64,000 bases of DNA from Takifugu bimaculatus (GCA_004026145.2 CP034989.1:2317134-2381133), one strand, 5' to 3'; positions 1-13,611 are shown, counted from the first letter of the stretch. Translations and numbers: made by a program. The notes: generated by a model not told the origin, from the letters alone.

Positions 1-296
1 TAGCACACTGTTACTCCTGTTTATGGAAAGGAGGCTGGTCTACAGTATATTAACAACCAGTGTGTGCCTATAGCCCCCTTAAAATGTGCCTTTCTACAGT
101 GTGTGTCTGCATAACTGCAGGGATGTGTAGTTATATTTGTCTACACGTTGTTGCCCCACGCATGTGTCAGCACATATACGCCTCTATCATATGCATGTGT
201 TGGTCTCCTCTCCTATATAAGATGTTAAAAACCCTTTTCAAGGTCCTTGGCTGCATGCCTATTTTTGCTTATGTTTGCGACCAGTGTTTGGTACAG

Positions 297-297
<1 letters not shown>

Positions 298-348
<51 letters not shown>
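298..348. repeat. (CA)n microsatellite, about 25 units
   Basis: Pure CA run. Open frames through it (poly TH or VC) are artefacts of the repeat. Confidence 0.97.
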
Positions 349-352
<4 letters not shown>

Positions 353-2936
353 GTATGCAAACAAAGGCAGAGAATTATGCGAACTGCTTTGCGCGCTAAT
401 CTCAAAATGATAGAACCTCAAACAATGTGTAAACAAGCAAACACCTGGCAACAGCGACGCAACAGTGCATGTGTGGGTGTGTAAAGTATGTAAAGCTGAG
501 GGTGAAAGATTTGGGGACACATTTTTCAGTCATGATGTCAATCAGTTTGATAGTATGGACCATTTATTAGCCAACAAATAATACCATTATGAACAACGTG
601 GGAAAAAATCACAAGCTAAACATGCTAACCCAACATTAGCTGGTGGTCTCCCAGGGTGTATGTTAGAGTGGAGCGTAAATCCAGCCCAAGTGCAGACAGG
701 AAGCAGTTAGAGACAAACAGAATGAAAAAAATAGCCTGGAAAGAGAAGAGGAGGTGCTACCTGACTCCCCTGCACGCAGATACATTGACACCCAACTATT
801 TACACGTGGATAAATGTGTATGTGTGGGTTCTGGCTGCCTCATGTGTCCGGGTCAAATTGTTTAAAAAAAGGTTTTCTGAAAATAGCGCAACACCCATTT
901 AATATGACGGGAACGGATGGGTGAACACTGACAAGCGGCTGCAGAGGTGACTCTCTGCTACAACTGCCATATATCATTTGAAGGGCGAATCGAGCGCGGT
1001 TGCACAGACGATTAGATTTTGGCACATTTCACCATCTGTATTAATTAACTCTGATATTTCGGCTATTTTTGCAGTTGTTTCAATGCGATTCATTCTCATT
1101 TTTAGTGACTCGGTGATTTCACTTAATACTGGTTAACACTTTCATCCTACCTAATGAAACACACATAATTACCAAGTGGTTGATTAAAAGCCCAACTTTC
1201 ACTGGCGGCAACGGCGCCAATGCTAAAAGGAGGCATTAAAGAAGGATTTTTTTTAGACTAATTAAAACTTCTACGCAAATCAATAGAAAAAAGGAGAAAA
1301 AAGGGAAACCACACTTGTCACCATGTGTGAATACAAAAACTGAACAGCTTGCGAATCATTTGCAGAGTGAGAGCTCTTCCCAAATTCATAGCATTCTTTA
1401 AAAAACACTTTTTTCCCCCCCTCAACAAGACTTGGGTACTCATTTAAAAAGAACTGCTGAAATTTCCCAGTAGATCCCGGCTAATGCAACTTTAATTGCA
1501 CGCGTCTGCTGAAATGTCCATGCCTGTGATCCTCTGTCAAAGACAGAAAAAGAGGAGCGAGGGGAAGAGAAAGAGTAGGGAAGAAAAATGGGAACATGGG
1601 AATACTGGGCGCCGAAAGGTGACGCAATAAAGAAAGAAAGGATACGATAGAGGACAAGTTGGAGGAGAGAAGAGAAAGTACAGATTCTGCAGATTTATAA
1701 ATTAGGGGAATTGGTGAAAAAGCTGATGTTGTCAAGTTGTGACAGCAAAAATGATAAAACAAATGGCGCACACAGACACCTACTCCCCTTTCTTACATTT
1801 GGACCTTGTTTATCTCCCACTCTCTTTCTACATGACTCATATTTAACCCTCTTATTTACCCCCTCACCCCCTTTGATATCAGAGTGTTGCAACAGGTGCT
1901 AATTTACACCCAGACAGACATCGGAGCACATTCTCCTCCATTCCACTACATGGAAAAATTGCAGGATGAATTGCTTATCCCAGCATGGTTGTTGTGGAAT
2001 TTGGCACAGCTCTAATGGGGTTTCGATGCTGGGGAAAAAAGATACCGAGGCGCGATAAATTACACTTGCTGGCACTTTACATCAGTGAAATGAGGGTTAG
2101 CTTAGAGCTCTCTCATGTGGTAAATTAAGATTTGTAAATGTCCATTGTTTCACATGCTTTTTTCCCATAATGTGAGATATTTTTCATTACACTGCGTTAA
2201 ATGAAGCAGCAACCTGGCAGAACTGATGACAAATAGAAAAAAAGCAATGTACCAGGATACTCTAGACACTGCAACAGTACCCACGAGGTATTTTCTATTA
2301 ATTGTTGTGGAAATGATAACGTAAACCTCAAAAGGTGGATATATAAGTTAAACCGGAACCTGAAGCCATCACAAGCGGATGCTTAGCTGTGAGATGGATC
2401 CACAAGCTTGCAGAGCCCAGATTAAACAAAAGCTCCTTCCAGCAGAGCGTGCGTGTCGCACGTGTGTGTGTGTGTGTGTGTAAATCACATGGGTACTTTG
2501 ATATTAACAACTCCCTCTTGCCATCTCGCTCCCCTCAGCTCTGCACCCTGCATCCAACAACAGCGCCAGGCTACTTTAATATTCTTGGTTTAATTATGAC
2601 AGCCGGAACTCAAGCAGAATAAATCTCCCCTCTGTCTCCCCTCTTCCTTCCACACGCCTCCGTATTGCTCGGTTTGTAAATCCTTCCCACCTTCTTTTCC
2701 TCCTCCCTCGCCCTGTGTCATTTCCATTTTGTCTCATTCTTAGTGTCAGTCTCAGTGCCAGACAGTAGCAGCAGGGGGTCCTGTCTGAGGGGAATGCAAG
2801 CTGATTGTGCTAACTGCCAAAGCACATCTATTATTTGCTCTCAAGACAGTTTGTGATGCCTGTTAACACACACACACACACACACCCGCGCTACGTGCAC
2901 TGTAGGTGAAAACAGCCTCATCATCGATGGACAATA

Positions 2937-2945
2937 TATAAAAAG
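2937..2945 (+). promoter_or_regulatory. lrtm2: Candidate TATA box upstream of lrtm2 exon 1
   Basis: The stretch around 2935-2944 reads TATATAAAAA on the + strand, about 180 bases before the lrtm2 start codon. A start site about 30 bases downstream would fall near 2965-2975 and give a leader of about 150 bases. This competes with the alternative that the exon begins at the splice acceptor at 3018. Transcript 5' ends would decide. Confidence 0.3.
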
Positions 2946-3018
2946 AGCGTCCTGCTAGCATCCCACCTGCCCGAGGGGCTGAAATTGTAAATGACACTGA
3001 CTTTATTTCTCTCCACAG

Positions 3019-3191
3019 GTGTTTTTTTCTGGCGCCACCCTGGTGAAGGCTGCAGGCATGGCGGCTTGACGTCCCCATAGACCCTCGCTCCTCCAGCAGA
3101 GGAAGGCTGAAGAGCTGCATCATGCCCCCCAACATCCGCCCCATCGACCTCCCCCCCACCAGCTCTACCACCCGCTACCTGGCAAGACCCG
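3019..3191 (+). other. lrtm2: lrtm2 first coding exon with part of the 5' UTR
   Basis: The coding part runs from ATG at 3122 to 3191 (23 codons plus one base) and ends at a good donor, gtgagt at 3192. The last base joins TC of exon 2 to make a valine codon, and the reading frame continues straight into the hydrophobic signal segment, so this distant exon (7.6 kb from exon 2) belongs to the gene. The left edge is uncertain. A candidate acceptor, ctccacag, ends at 3018, but a TATA-like box about 85 bp upstream could mean that transcription starts here instead. Confidence 0.75.
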
Positions 3192-6100
3192 GTGAGTCCG
3201 GCGTATTGGCCAGAAAGATGAGGGAAATCTGCAGAGAAGGAGAACCGTGAGCTTCTCCTTCTATCTGTCCACGCATTGCAGTATTCTAGCTCCACATGAC
3301 AGGATGAACACTGCCTGTTTTGACAGCTGCTGTTAGCATACACACACATGCACACACACACACACAAACAGTGGCCGCATGCCAGTTCCTCCTGCGAAAT
3401 GCCACATTAATACATGTATTAATACAGCCTGCAGTTTGTGGAAACAAAAGTAAAGGGGGAATGATGGGAAGAGAGCTGCAGGTTATTTGTCTTGCCACCC
3501 TTTCTTTTCTATCCTACCTATTGTTCATTCCTCAGTTCCACCATGTCCTCCACCCATTATTCTCCTCTGGCTCTTCACTCACATCAATTTTCTCCCCCAT
3601 TTTGACCCGTCTTTCCTCCCCTCCTTCATTCACTTACTGTCCACGTCTCTCTCGACGATCATAATCTCCCTCTATCTCTCCACCCATTTGGTGCTACGGG
3701 TACACTCCATCAAAACAAAGCCCCATCTGAATTCGGGTGGCATAGCAACAGATACAATGGCAGCATATGCGCACGTTTGTTGTGGAGTGGTGGAATCCTG
3801 CTCGCTGAAAGATTCCACATGCTCTTCGTCAGTGAATAGACACGCAGGAAAGCTGTTTCCTGCTCGTCGCTAACGTGACAGGAGATGGTATGTTGCAACC
3901 GGCACAGGGGGAAACAAACTTTGCAGCAAAACAGGCATCTTCCTATTACAGAGGTGTTATACTTCCGAAGGCATCTGGCATCAATAACCCCAAAAAACAC
4001 CAGGGACGCTAAGGAGCAGGGCACCACTATCAGTCAGAAACGCCACACGCCCACGCAGCACCTCAGGATTGATGGGTATGCCTCTCTTTGCTTCATCACA
4101 CTGGTGCTCTCTTCTCTTCTCTCTTCCCCTGACTTCCACCTTCCATTTGTCTCTGTGTTGTATTTACTCCAGTATAACTGCCTCACCTCTATGTGTACGT
4201 GTGAGTTTCCCTGTTTCAGTAAGATTTCATTAAGCAGTTAAATTATAAAAATTGCATTAAAGCGATTGCGAACAGGATAATGAATGTGCTCCTCTGACTA
4301 GTTGATCTTCAGTACAACAGTATTCTCACAGCGGTTAATCTGGTTAATGGAAGAAAAATGTGCACCATCAAAATTAACAAGCACTTTAATCCAATCCTAT
4401 TTTGACGTGACATACATCTCTCAAAATCCCACAAAGTTTGGAAGGGTTGGTGGTTATCACCGGGGGAGGGGGGTAGGGCACTTTAATAAACCGAATCCTA
4501 CGCACTCCAGTGCTGCTTTACAGAAAGTAATGTTTGTGAAAGCATCACGGAGCAGTTCTTGGCATTTCAATCCAATTCCAAACCATCCACCATTTACTCT
4601 GGTGCCAAGTGATATACTTGTCTTTCTGAACCAGCCGAGTTTATATTTAACAATAGCAAAAAGTTTTGTGGAGCTTTGTAAATGCTTAGGGGAGGAGGGA
4701 CGTCTTGCTTTAGCATTTCACATCAGCCACGATTCAGAGTTTTAAGTCAAAGAAATAACTGATTTAGTTTTATTTGCCAGAGAACAAAAGCTGCTGTTTA
4801 TAATAGGTTCAACTACAAAGGTCCAATTAGACCTGACAGGTGTTCAAATACAGAAACAAGTGGGTGAAAGGGGGAAGAAAAGCAGGGCAGCTCAATCCAA
4901 TAAAAGTTCCAAAGGAGACAAATGAGAGGAGAACATAACGTGAAGAACGAGAGAGGGGCGAGTAAAGAGGAATGAGGAGGAGGAGGAGGAGGAGGAGAGG
5001 TAAGATGAAGGAGCTTTGGTGAGGAAAAGGATGGATGAAGGAAGAGAGGTGATGAAGGAGAACAGAGAGGTCTACCAGGAACCATATGGTGCCTCCAGGC
5101 CGCCGTGATCGCACAAATTCATTCCACACACACACACACACACACACACACTGTGGCTTATCCGATCATATTGTGTGTGTACAGTATGTGTTTATGCTCC
5201 TTGTTATAGTTCCAGAACAAAGCCTGGAGATTAACTGGCCACGTAGCTTCTGATCAAAAGAGCGGCAGAGAAAAGTGGTGGAGAATGAAGGGATTGGGCT
5301 TTAAATGGAGAGCCGAGACCCTGAGCGGGGTTAAAACATTTGGAACACAGCCATAATACTGTACTCGCGTCACACTCGGCACACAGCTGTGACACCGGGC
5401 GCTGATTAAAAGAGGGGTCGGAATGAAGTCACGGCGGCAAATACGGCGGATGCAGGCGTCAAATCAAGCCCCGCGTCAGCTCTAAGCTGGAGATATTTGA
5501 TAGAGATCACTAGACACAAAGATTTTAAATGTTTAAAGATGCCCGGTGAATGTAGTGACAAACTAAATACATCACGGCTGACAGCTGGGGGATTTTCTCC
5601 ACCCGGCTGGGACACTAAGTCTGACATGAAACCACAGAACTGCAGCGGTGGGAAGCAGTTTAGTTCACTGCGTACATGATTTTAAAGATTAAAACTAAAC
5701 TTGGCTGATCTGAGATGGGGTCTCCACAATGCCAGTAAAGCCTATGAGTCAGCAGCACCATTCAACGGAATTAGGTATGAATTCATCTATTATTAGAACT
5801 AAAGTTCTTCATCATCGGTGCTGTAATATATCTGGCCTTTGGTAGTTTTTCTTCTGGGACAAGCTCGGACATCTTGACCCCTGACCTCTGCCGCCCTCAC
5901 ACTGATGTCTGATGATCTTGAGCTGACCTTGCTGCACTCTTGCATGCAGAAGTCGGCTCGCTCATGCCTGGGTGACGGAACACGCAAATGTGCACAGTTT
6001 CAAAGGACCCTGGCAGGGATCAGTGTGGATAATCCCCGCCGCCATAAACAGCACCGCTCCAGAACTCAACGTACAGCACTAATGTGTTGCACTTAAAACG

Positions 6101-7124
6101 AGCCTTGAATGGCTTTAAGGTCAGGCAGAGAGGACTACTGTCTAAAATAATGATTAAAAATGATGACGCTGTTCCTGGAAACCACAATTGTTCCAAATGC
6201 CCTCAACTTGTTCAGAAAGGTGCAGCTACTTAAAAGGGTAACAGACCTCCAGCCCTCTGCAAGTCAAATTTTATAATAAGAGCTATCAACAGAATCTAAC
6301 ATTGCGGCTTGTCGTGCAGAGAAATCGAAGGAAACACTAAAAGGGAGGCCTGAGTTCTATGCGTGCGGCCGTGCACGTGCAGTCTGGATCAATACCATCT
6401 GTTTATCTGCCCGTCCCTGGCAACACATTATGACCTGTCACACATCCAAGGAGAGAATCTGTTCTATTCTCGGCTCATTGATGCTATCAGAGACAAGTGT
6501 CCTTAAAATTTCCCTCCCACTCTGACCATATTCAGCCCTGGAGTGAGCTGCAGTTGAGCGGCTAGCAGAAAGAAGCGCATGCATCAAAGCTTTCTGGAGG
6601 CAGCTGCATATTACACTTCAGCTTGTCTGCCATCACTTGTTTCCCTCCTCGTGTTTATCACTCAACGTCTCCATCTTACCTGTCACTCACCTTTCCTATT
6701 ATGACAGCGCTGCATGGCACGCGGTTCCCACGAGCCGTGTTTTAGCCCGTGTGTCACAACAAATTGATACAGATAGCCTCCATTACAGAGACATATTAGC
6801 CTCTACGAGCTCACCCCTCCAAGTCAAAATAATGAGTCTGTCTTACGGAAGCCGAATTCATCACGGGCGACAAGGACAATAGAGACAGAGCGAGCGAGAA
6901 TAGGCGGCAGGGAAGTGGCGGATGAAAAGGGACGCGAGTAAACAGAAGGGAGCAAGGAGAAAATAGAGATTATTTTTCGGAAGCAATCCCACGGCGGCAG
7001 AGAAAGCATGGAGCCATTTTGGGCTCCAGTTTCTCCTCTCCTCATCACACTGTCAGCAGGAGTACATCCCAAAGCCCTTCAGCTCCTCGTTAGCCTCAAC
7101 TGCTGTTTGTGCATTTCTGTGCGC

Positions 7125-7156
<32 letters not shown>

Positions 7157-10100
7157 GAGAGAGATTGTGAATTCTACCATGTGAGCAGGCTGCAGGTATC
7201 ACCGAGTCAAGTGATATTAGACAATGTGGGTTAAATGATGGTATCTAATGTGAGCTCCAAACACTCCCCATGTGTCCTCTTTGAATTTAGAAATGTACCT
7301 GGTTGCTATAGTAACAGCATCACCTTATCAGCATTTGGGGGAACAAGCTTAATTGAACTGCTGGGACGTTGATAACACAGGCCTCCTTTTCTACGGCGCC
7401 TGGAGGGAGAACTTACGGAGCATAGAGAGATTTAAACAGAAAGATTCAAGGGGAAACATGCTGACTGGCTGTTTTCCATCTGGAATAGCCTCTGACTGTT
7501 TACACATACTGCTGCTGCCTGACGCCACCCCAAACCTAATCTTTACATTTTCCCACACCTCTATTCCATAGACGGGCCTCGTTACAGTGCCCGTTTAACT
7601 GTATGTACGTCCTTTGTGAAATTGCCCGCCCCGTTCTCAGCTGGCTGTATTTGTTTTCCCACTCAAGACAGTGAAGGAAACGTTAGCGTTCAACGCCGCA
7701 CCGGCCTGTGGATCGGGTGTCGCCGCTCACACAGGAGTCAGATCTAAATGTGCAGGACTCCTCGGTCACTCTCAGGAATAGTCCGATGTGTTAAACATTA
7801 AATAGTACCAAAAACTAGGCCGAGCCAGCGAGTGTGCTGCACGGGGGACAGCTGGCCCTGTCCCGTAACATGATAGCGAGTGTGTCAATTGCATGGAAAA
7901 CAGCTTGGCCCCAGGTAACATGCAACTGGGCTCAATAACAAGCGCATGTGGGGATGACATCATAGCTGGGTCCGGTGTCACCCGGGGCCTCCAGATATAA
8001 GCTTACCGACAGCTGGGGGAGCTGTAAAGCCTCGCTGTCTTGGAGACGCCGTCAAACATCACCGCATTTATACGGCGAAATAAATCAAACGCTTGAATTT
8101 GGCCCCTGGCATCACGAGGTCAAAAATGATAAAAATAAGGCTACGCTAAATTTACCGTCGAGATGAGCGCCGATCGAGGCGCAAAGCTGCCGTTTAAAGG
8201 CTGAAATACGAGACGACGGCAGCGCCAATCAAGGAATTTTGACGACATCTTCGATTTATGTTTCTCATTCCTGGACTGTGAGGGTCTTTAAAAAGAAATC
8301 GTCCCATCTGACAACAACTCCAGATGGGGGTGATGGAAGCCTCATGTCCACCCTTGCTCTCAGAATCTCTTCTGAAGTTTTGCTTCAATTCAAAGAGGAA
8401 CATCTCCTTGCATTTTAATGGCTTGTCTTGGTTTGTTCCTCGTCGCTGAGAGCATTGCCAGCCTACATTTGCCAAATATGTCAGCACTTTTTACGGGATG
8501 TGTTTGGGGAGCCTTATAAAAGATTCAGTCTGAAGTCTGTGTGCACTGAATTAAACAGCAAAGAACCACTTAAAGGTATTTGGACTTCCTTTCTTTCTCC
8601 CTGACTGCGGCGGAATAGTTTTCCTTCTGGTTTTGCAGCGTGGACCTCTGCAGCAGAGCGGATTTGGAGCGCCTAAAATAAGGCGAAACAACCAGTCGCT
8701 CCGTCACGAGAGCAACTAAAACCACTCATAAATGTTAGAAGACGGGCTTTGACGTTGAGTGAGGGCAGGGGAGGGTAAGGAGGAGAAAAAAGAATGGGGA
8801 GAGAGCAAATCTACACACAGAGGTTTCAGATTTAACGCGAAATCCGGAAGTGGTGGGAAGAGGCATTTCATTCCTCTCTGTCCGACTCTTTGACCCGCTC
8901 TCAGCTGCACAGCATAATGGTCCTACCGCTCCCATTCACTGTCCTGCTCTGTCTCCGTCCCCATCTTACCTTTCAACACGCTGTGCAGCACAATCCCTCC
9001 AGATTGCTACTGAGCTGCTTCGCTGGGAGATGGACGTTATGCGGTAAATGGCACAGGACGCTTCAGGATACTTGAAAATCTCCCCACTTTAATCTATTTT
9101 TAAAGTCCGGTCCATTTTTCCCAAAGATTAGGATTATACTATAAAATGGAGCAGAGGAGGAACAGGAGACATCACAGATCTTTCTTTTCTCCAGGCCAAT
9201 ATCTTTTTGGTCTCTTTCTTTTAGTTAGAATGCAAATTCGAGTCCACTATTGCTGTTATCTAATTTATAAAGCTCAAAAAGCTTTAAAAAAAATAAAAAT
9301 GTTAAAATAGATTAGTGCTTCCATGCACTTCCATTCCCTGTTGGATGAATACTTAAAAAACAACTGAATATTTTTTTTTAAAAACCACCTTCTCACTAGC
9401 TTAAATCACTGAATAATCTATTATTTTAACAATGCTTCCAGTAACGCACATACGGGGGCATAACGATTCATTAGGTATTACAAACGGGCTCTAATCAACA
9501 ATTTGTGTCAGACTGAAACAATCTGTCGCTACTAGGAATCAGTTTACGACCACGTGTAATGAAATCACACATGAGTTTTGGACGGGAGTCGCACAGCATC
9601 CTCTCCAGCGCTCACGTCAGCACAGAGGCTTTATATTTTATCTGTTAGCGAGGCCCTGAAGCAAGTCCAGTTACTTTAGAAGAATGATACGGCTTTTATT
9701 ACGCAATCTTGCACAGAGAAATAAGATGGTCATTGCATTTTTATATATACATCAGGATGTGAACTGGGTAGTAAAGAGCTCTTACGTGGAGTTTCATCAG
9801 AGTGAGAGGGACTGAATGTGAATGAGAGGAAACGGAGCAAACGAGAAGACGGACGAGAGTGTGACAAAAGCCAATCGCACACTGTGAAATAGATGCTAAT
9901 AATATGCAGATGATGCAAGAGATGAAATGTGCTGCTGAAGCAACGACTCCTGTCACGAAGTGAAAAGTGCTGTGTCTAGTCTGGAGTGCAATATCAAGCT
10001 TAGTTGGGCACTGAGCAAACACACACACCCACATCCACACACACACACCAGATAAAGCATAATTCATGTTGATAAGCAATTGGATGGAAGCAAAGTCAGC

Positions 10101-13100
10101 CATTGTGGAAAGAAAAGCGAGGGAATATGGAAGTGTGGAGAAAGAGAGGGTGAAGATAAAGAGACGAGCTGATGGGATACAATACTACACAGAGGCAAAT
10201 GTAGGAAAAAGTAGTGGAATACAAAGGAAGAGGAGAAAAACAGGGACACAAGTGCCGCTTATTATCTTGTCCGTTTCACTCCTGAAATAAAAAGAGTTTG
10301 CGACGATTTGCCGGATCAGCGCACAAAACGAATACCGTCGCAGAGAATGTGTGCTGCGCTTCGCACGTGCAGGGATCATTTGGAGAATGTGAGTAATCTT
10401 TTCCGGACCAGAGCAGGATCTGGAATTTCTGATGAAGGAGTCTTTGAATCGGACCCCAGTGTGGTTTCCTGATATTCCAACATCCGCGTGACCGCGATCC
10501 TGTACGAAGTAAAGGGTGGAAAATGGAAGTAATCCACGTTTCCTCAGCTTTGAATAACAATATCAAACCCGCCTCCGGTGAGGAGAAGGCATTCCTTTTG
10601 GCCTGTCGGCTGTGTTTTGTTCCCCTTTTGAAACTCTTTGCAGCCACTATCTGAGAACGGCCTCCTGAAATGAATCACTTTGGTAACAGGCAGTATTTTA
10701 GACGGCTCAAATGAGCAGTAAAAGAGCTTTTAGTTGATAGACTCCTTCAGGAAAACTAACCAATCTCTTTTCCCCCACCCTTCTCTCTTCAAGTCTTCCT
10801 CTGTGGCCTCTGCCTCCTGGCAGTGATGCTGCCCGTGGCGTCCTCCTGCCCTCCTCCCTGTCTCTGCTACTCAGATGGTTTGGTGGACTGCGGGGGCCGG
10901 GGTCTCCTGACCCTGCCTCCCCTTCACCTCCTGCCTCCGGGGAGTCACTCCCTCCTGCTAGCCAACAACCATCTTGCCTCGCTGGGACCCTCTGCCTTCG
11001 CCAACCTCTCGTCTCTGGAGGTGGGTTCATCGACGCGGTTAAATCGGACACATTTGAACAAAGAAAAAGCAATTAGGGCCAAATGTTGTCTACAGGTTTT
11101 ATTTTATGCTACATTCGCGTTGGCTATGCAAATTTCTCCAGTGGGAATATGAAAGTAAACATGCGTTTGTGTGCATTTTAGGAACTGGACCTCTCTAATA
11201 ATTACCTGGACAATTTACCAGCTGGGTTATTCAGAGACATGTCCAACCTGACAAAACTGACCCTGCACAACAATTCGCTGACAGGAATGGAGAGGGAACT
11301 CTTCCAGGTGCTGTAGCTCACGCAACGCCACGCTTTCTCGATTCATGTTGCAGCATTTTAGGTAGAAAGGGCATTTAGTCTCCAACAGCTTTGGACCTCT
11401 GCTTGAACCTAAAGTAAAAGCAGCATGACTTATAGGAGTGATTTAACACTCACTTAACAGAGTTCGGTCTGAGCGACTATACAGTCCACGATTGGGCTCC
11501 CGTCCAGGTGCTTAATTAATAGGAAACCATTTGCTGGAAAACGTACACCCACTTTTATCAGTCTCGGAAACACTCAGGATAAGCCCGTGTCATGACTTCT
11601 CTTGAACCGAGTCACAAAAGAAAAGAAAAACTTTAATCCCCAAAGTAGCGCTAGCTGTGCCTCCCGGCAGTAAAGACTGTATGCAGCATTGTGGAGTTTG
11701 TTGTGACGCTTCTACAGGGATTAGGAGGTCTTCAGAGTCTCGATCTGTCCCTCAACGGCCTGTCGTCCGTTCCTCTGGGGGTCCTGGATGAGCTGCAGAG
11801 CCTCAGGTAGACCTCCCCAACGCACGCCTGACTCTTTAAGGTTTAGGGGGGAGTTTTAAGCTCAAATGCTCCCTCACCTTCATTCTGACTGTTTCACAGG
11901 CGGCTGTCCCTCTCGGGAAACAGGCTCCGCGGGCTGGAAAGGGCAGCGTTCGAGCCGCTCGCCAATCTGCAACACCTGGAACTGGGACAGAACCCCTGGG
12001 AATGTGACTGCAACCTGCGCGACTTCAAACACTGGATGGAGTGGCTGCTGTACAGAGGTAGAGGCTCCGCCGATACGCCGGGCCTTTGAAAGGGCGACCC
12101 CGGCCCGACCGCAAAGCGAAGGGCGGCGCGGGCATGAAGGTGCCTTTATTTGCAGGTGCACGTGCCGGGCCACGAGCCCTGACTCTGGAGCTCCGGCTCT
12201 TGTGTAAAAAACACAACAACCTCTCCTTCACCTCGGCGCCTCAGGCCTGTGCTGCCCCGTCGGTCTGCTCTATTCTTCCGTTGTGGCGTTCTGCTCTGTT
12301 CCGTTCTGCGTCGCCAGACTCTTCCGCACAGGACCCGATCATTGAGTCACTGCAGCGGGGGGGGGGGTTACGGAGGGGACGTTTGCTCATTGGGTACGGA
12401 AGCGTGGCCGTAGCTCCTGAAAGGGTAGATGAGCCGTTTCCACAGGGCGAATCATTTGTCACACCACTTCCTGTTATTGCCCTCCTTGATTTCATCGTTC
12501 CCCATCCGAGGGTGCGGATCAACGGCTTCGTAAAATCCGGAGACAGGCGCGCCGCACGGGGACAAATGCGGCGTGTGATGATCACAGAGTGGCTCCCCGA
12601 CCCCCTGCCGCTCGTGGGAATTAGTGACTCAGATATTTCTCCCGTCTGCACAGGCGGCAGAGCGCCGCTCGAGCTCGGCGTGTCGTCTAATGAATTATAG
12701 ACGGGCTTAGTTGAGGCTATCTCCATCTAAGTGTCGAGGGCACAGCAAACTCCACGTGTGTGCTGAGCGACGGATGACTCATCCACGTGTTGGTTCAGCC
12801 GCCCCCTCCCCTCTCGTGTAATTGGCGGTGTTTTACAGGCGTTTTGTCCGCCGTCCCCACTCTTCACCTGTTTCCCTCCGTCCTGCAGGGGGGCGAGTGG
12901 ACGCCGTGGAGTGCACGCTCCCGAAGGACCTGCGTGGGACGAGACATCCGAGGCGTCCCGGTGGAAATGTTCAATTACTGCCTCCAACTTGAAGATGAGA
13001 ACGGAGGGGAGGGGCCGCGGCCCGGACAAGGGGGGGCGCCCCCCTGCAGCAGGGCCCTCGGCCCCAGCGGAGTGCCGGTTTCTGACAAGAGCAACGCGGG

Positions 13101-13392
13101 CGACGACTCCTCCTCCAACGTGGGCGGGGGAGGCGGCGAGGCGCCGGCGGATTGCGTCCGGGCCCGGTACAGACCCGTGAGCGTGCGCCGCGCCATCGGC
13201 ACGGTGGTGATCGCCGGCGTGGTGTGCGGCATCGTCTGCATCATGATGGTCGCGGCTGCAGCTTACGGCTGCATCTACGCCTCGCTGATGGCCAAGTACC
13301 AGCGGGAGCTGAAGAAGAGGCAGCCGCTGATGGGGGACGGCGAGGCAGACGGCGAGGACAGGGAGGAGAAACAGATCTCATCTGTGGCTTAG
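3122..13392 (+). CDS. lrtm2: LRTM2, leucine-rich repeat and transmembrane domain protein 2
   Basis: Single-pass neuronal-type membrane protein with extracellular leucine-rich repeats. Coding exons are 3122-3191, 10794-11020, 11182-11307, 11718-11806, 11900-12057 and 12889-13392, all with GT-AG junctions in compatible phases (1,0,0,2,1). Reading order: N-terminal segment starting MPPNIRPIDL, hydrophobic signal stretch (about 24-37), cysteine-rich LRR N-cap (CPPPC), about five LRRs (for example ELDLSNNYLDNLP), C-cap (NPWECDCNLRDFKHWMEW), acidic linker, transmembrane segment near residues 325-350 (TVVIAGVVCGIVCIMMV), and a short tail ending EKQISSVA. The last motifs match human LRTM2 closely. 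Predicted length is about 390 residues against about 370 in human, after discounting one extra base near 12936-12939; as written the frame breaks at about residue 240. Exon 1 joins exon 2 in frame, which supports the start at 3122. The gene is nested in, and antisense to, cacna2d4. Confidence 0.93.
3192..10793 (+). other. lrtm2 intron 1, no other gene seen
   Basis: A 7.6 kb intron between the first and second coding exons of lrtm2. Long open frames here do not match any family I recognise and lack matching splice signals. It holds short CA/TG tracts (3341-3367, 5125-5151, 7123-7158), a (GGA)n tract near 4977-4996, and AT-rich unique sequence. As part of a cacna2d4 intron it is also transcribed on the other strand. 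Confidence 0.6.
12936..12939 (+). other. lrtm2: One-base frameshift in lrtm2 exon 6
   Basis: Upstream of this point the exon reads VDAVECTLPKDLRG in the frame set by exon 5. Downstream the conserved RDIRGVPVEMFNYC reads only one base later. One base too many is present in the local string GTGGGACG. Removing one G or the A gives continuous LRGRDIRG. If taken literally, the frame ends at a TGA at 12990-12992, before the transmembrane segment. Confidence 0.85.
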
Positions 13393-13610
13393 AAGGACGG
13401 GGCGGGGCGGGGAGGGGCGGTGTTGGCAGGAGGGTTGGAAATTAAGGGCTCAAAGAGGGGAGAGTTGGACGTTCCGTCCACAAGACGGTGGGGACAGGTC
13501 TCGTCGCTCTCGCTCTGCATTTTAAACTGACACCTTTCTCCCAGGTTCTGTCTTCCATCCTTGGTCCTACTTCTATTTTTAGCCATCTCTCACTCTGTCC
13601 CAGTCTGTGC

Positions 13611-13611
<1 letters not shown>

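Larger units (their letters stand above)
1..3018. other. Left flank, upstream of lrtm2 exon 1
   Basis: No gene recognised on either strand. By synteny this is cacna2d4 intron and lrtm2 promoter DNA. It contains short TG (2461-2480) and AC (2867-2884) tracts and a candidate TATA box near 2937. Confidence 0.5.

Noticed and set aside
275..484. Open frames of repeated Thr-His or Val-Cys through CA/TG tracts (also at 13.6, 21.4, 23.3, 26.7, 31.8, 47.4 and 54.2 kb)
   Set aside because: They are translations of dinucleotide repeats, which lack stops in several frames; there are no homologous flanks or splice signals.
12787..13392. A separate 201-codon plus-strand gene
   Set aside because: Its C-terminal two thirds is lrtm2 exon 6 in the shifted frame; the first part is intron sequence upstream of the acceptor at 12888.
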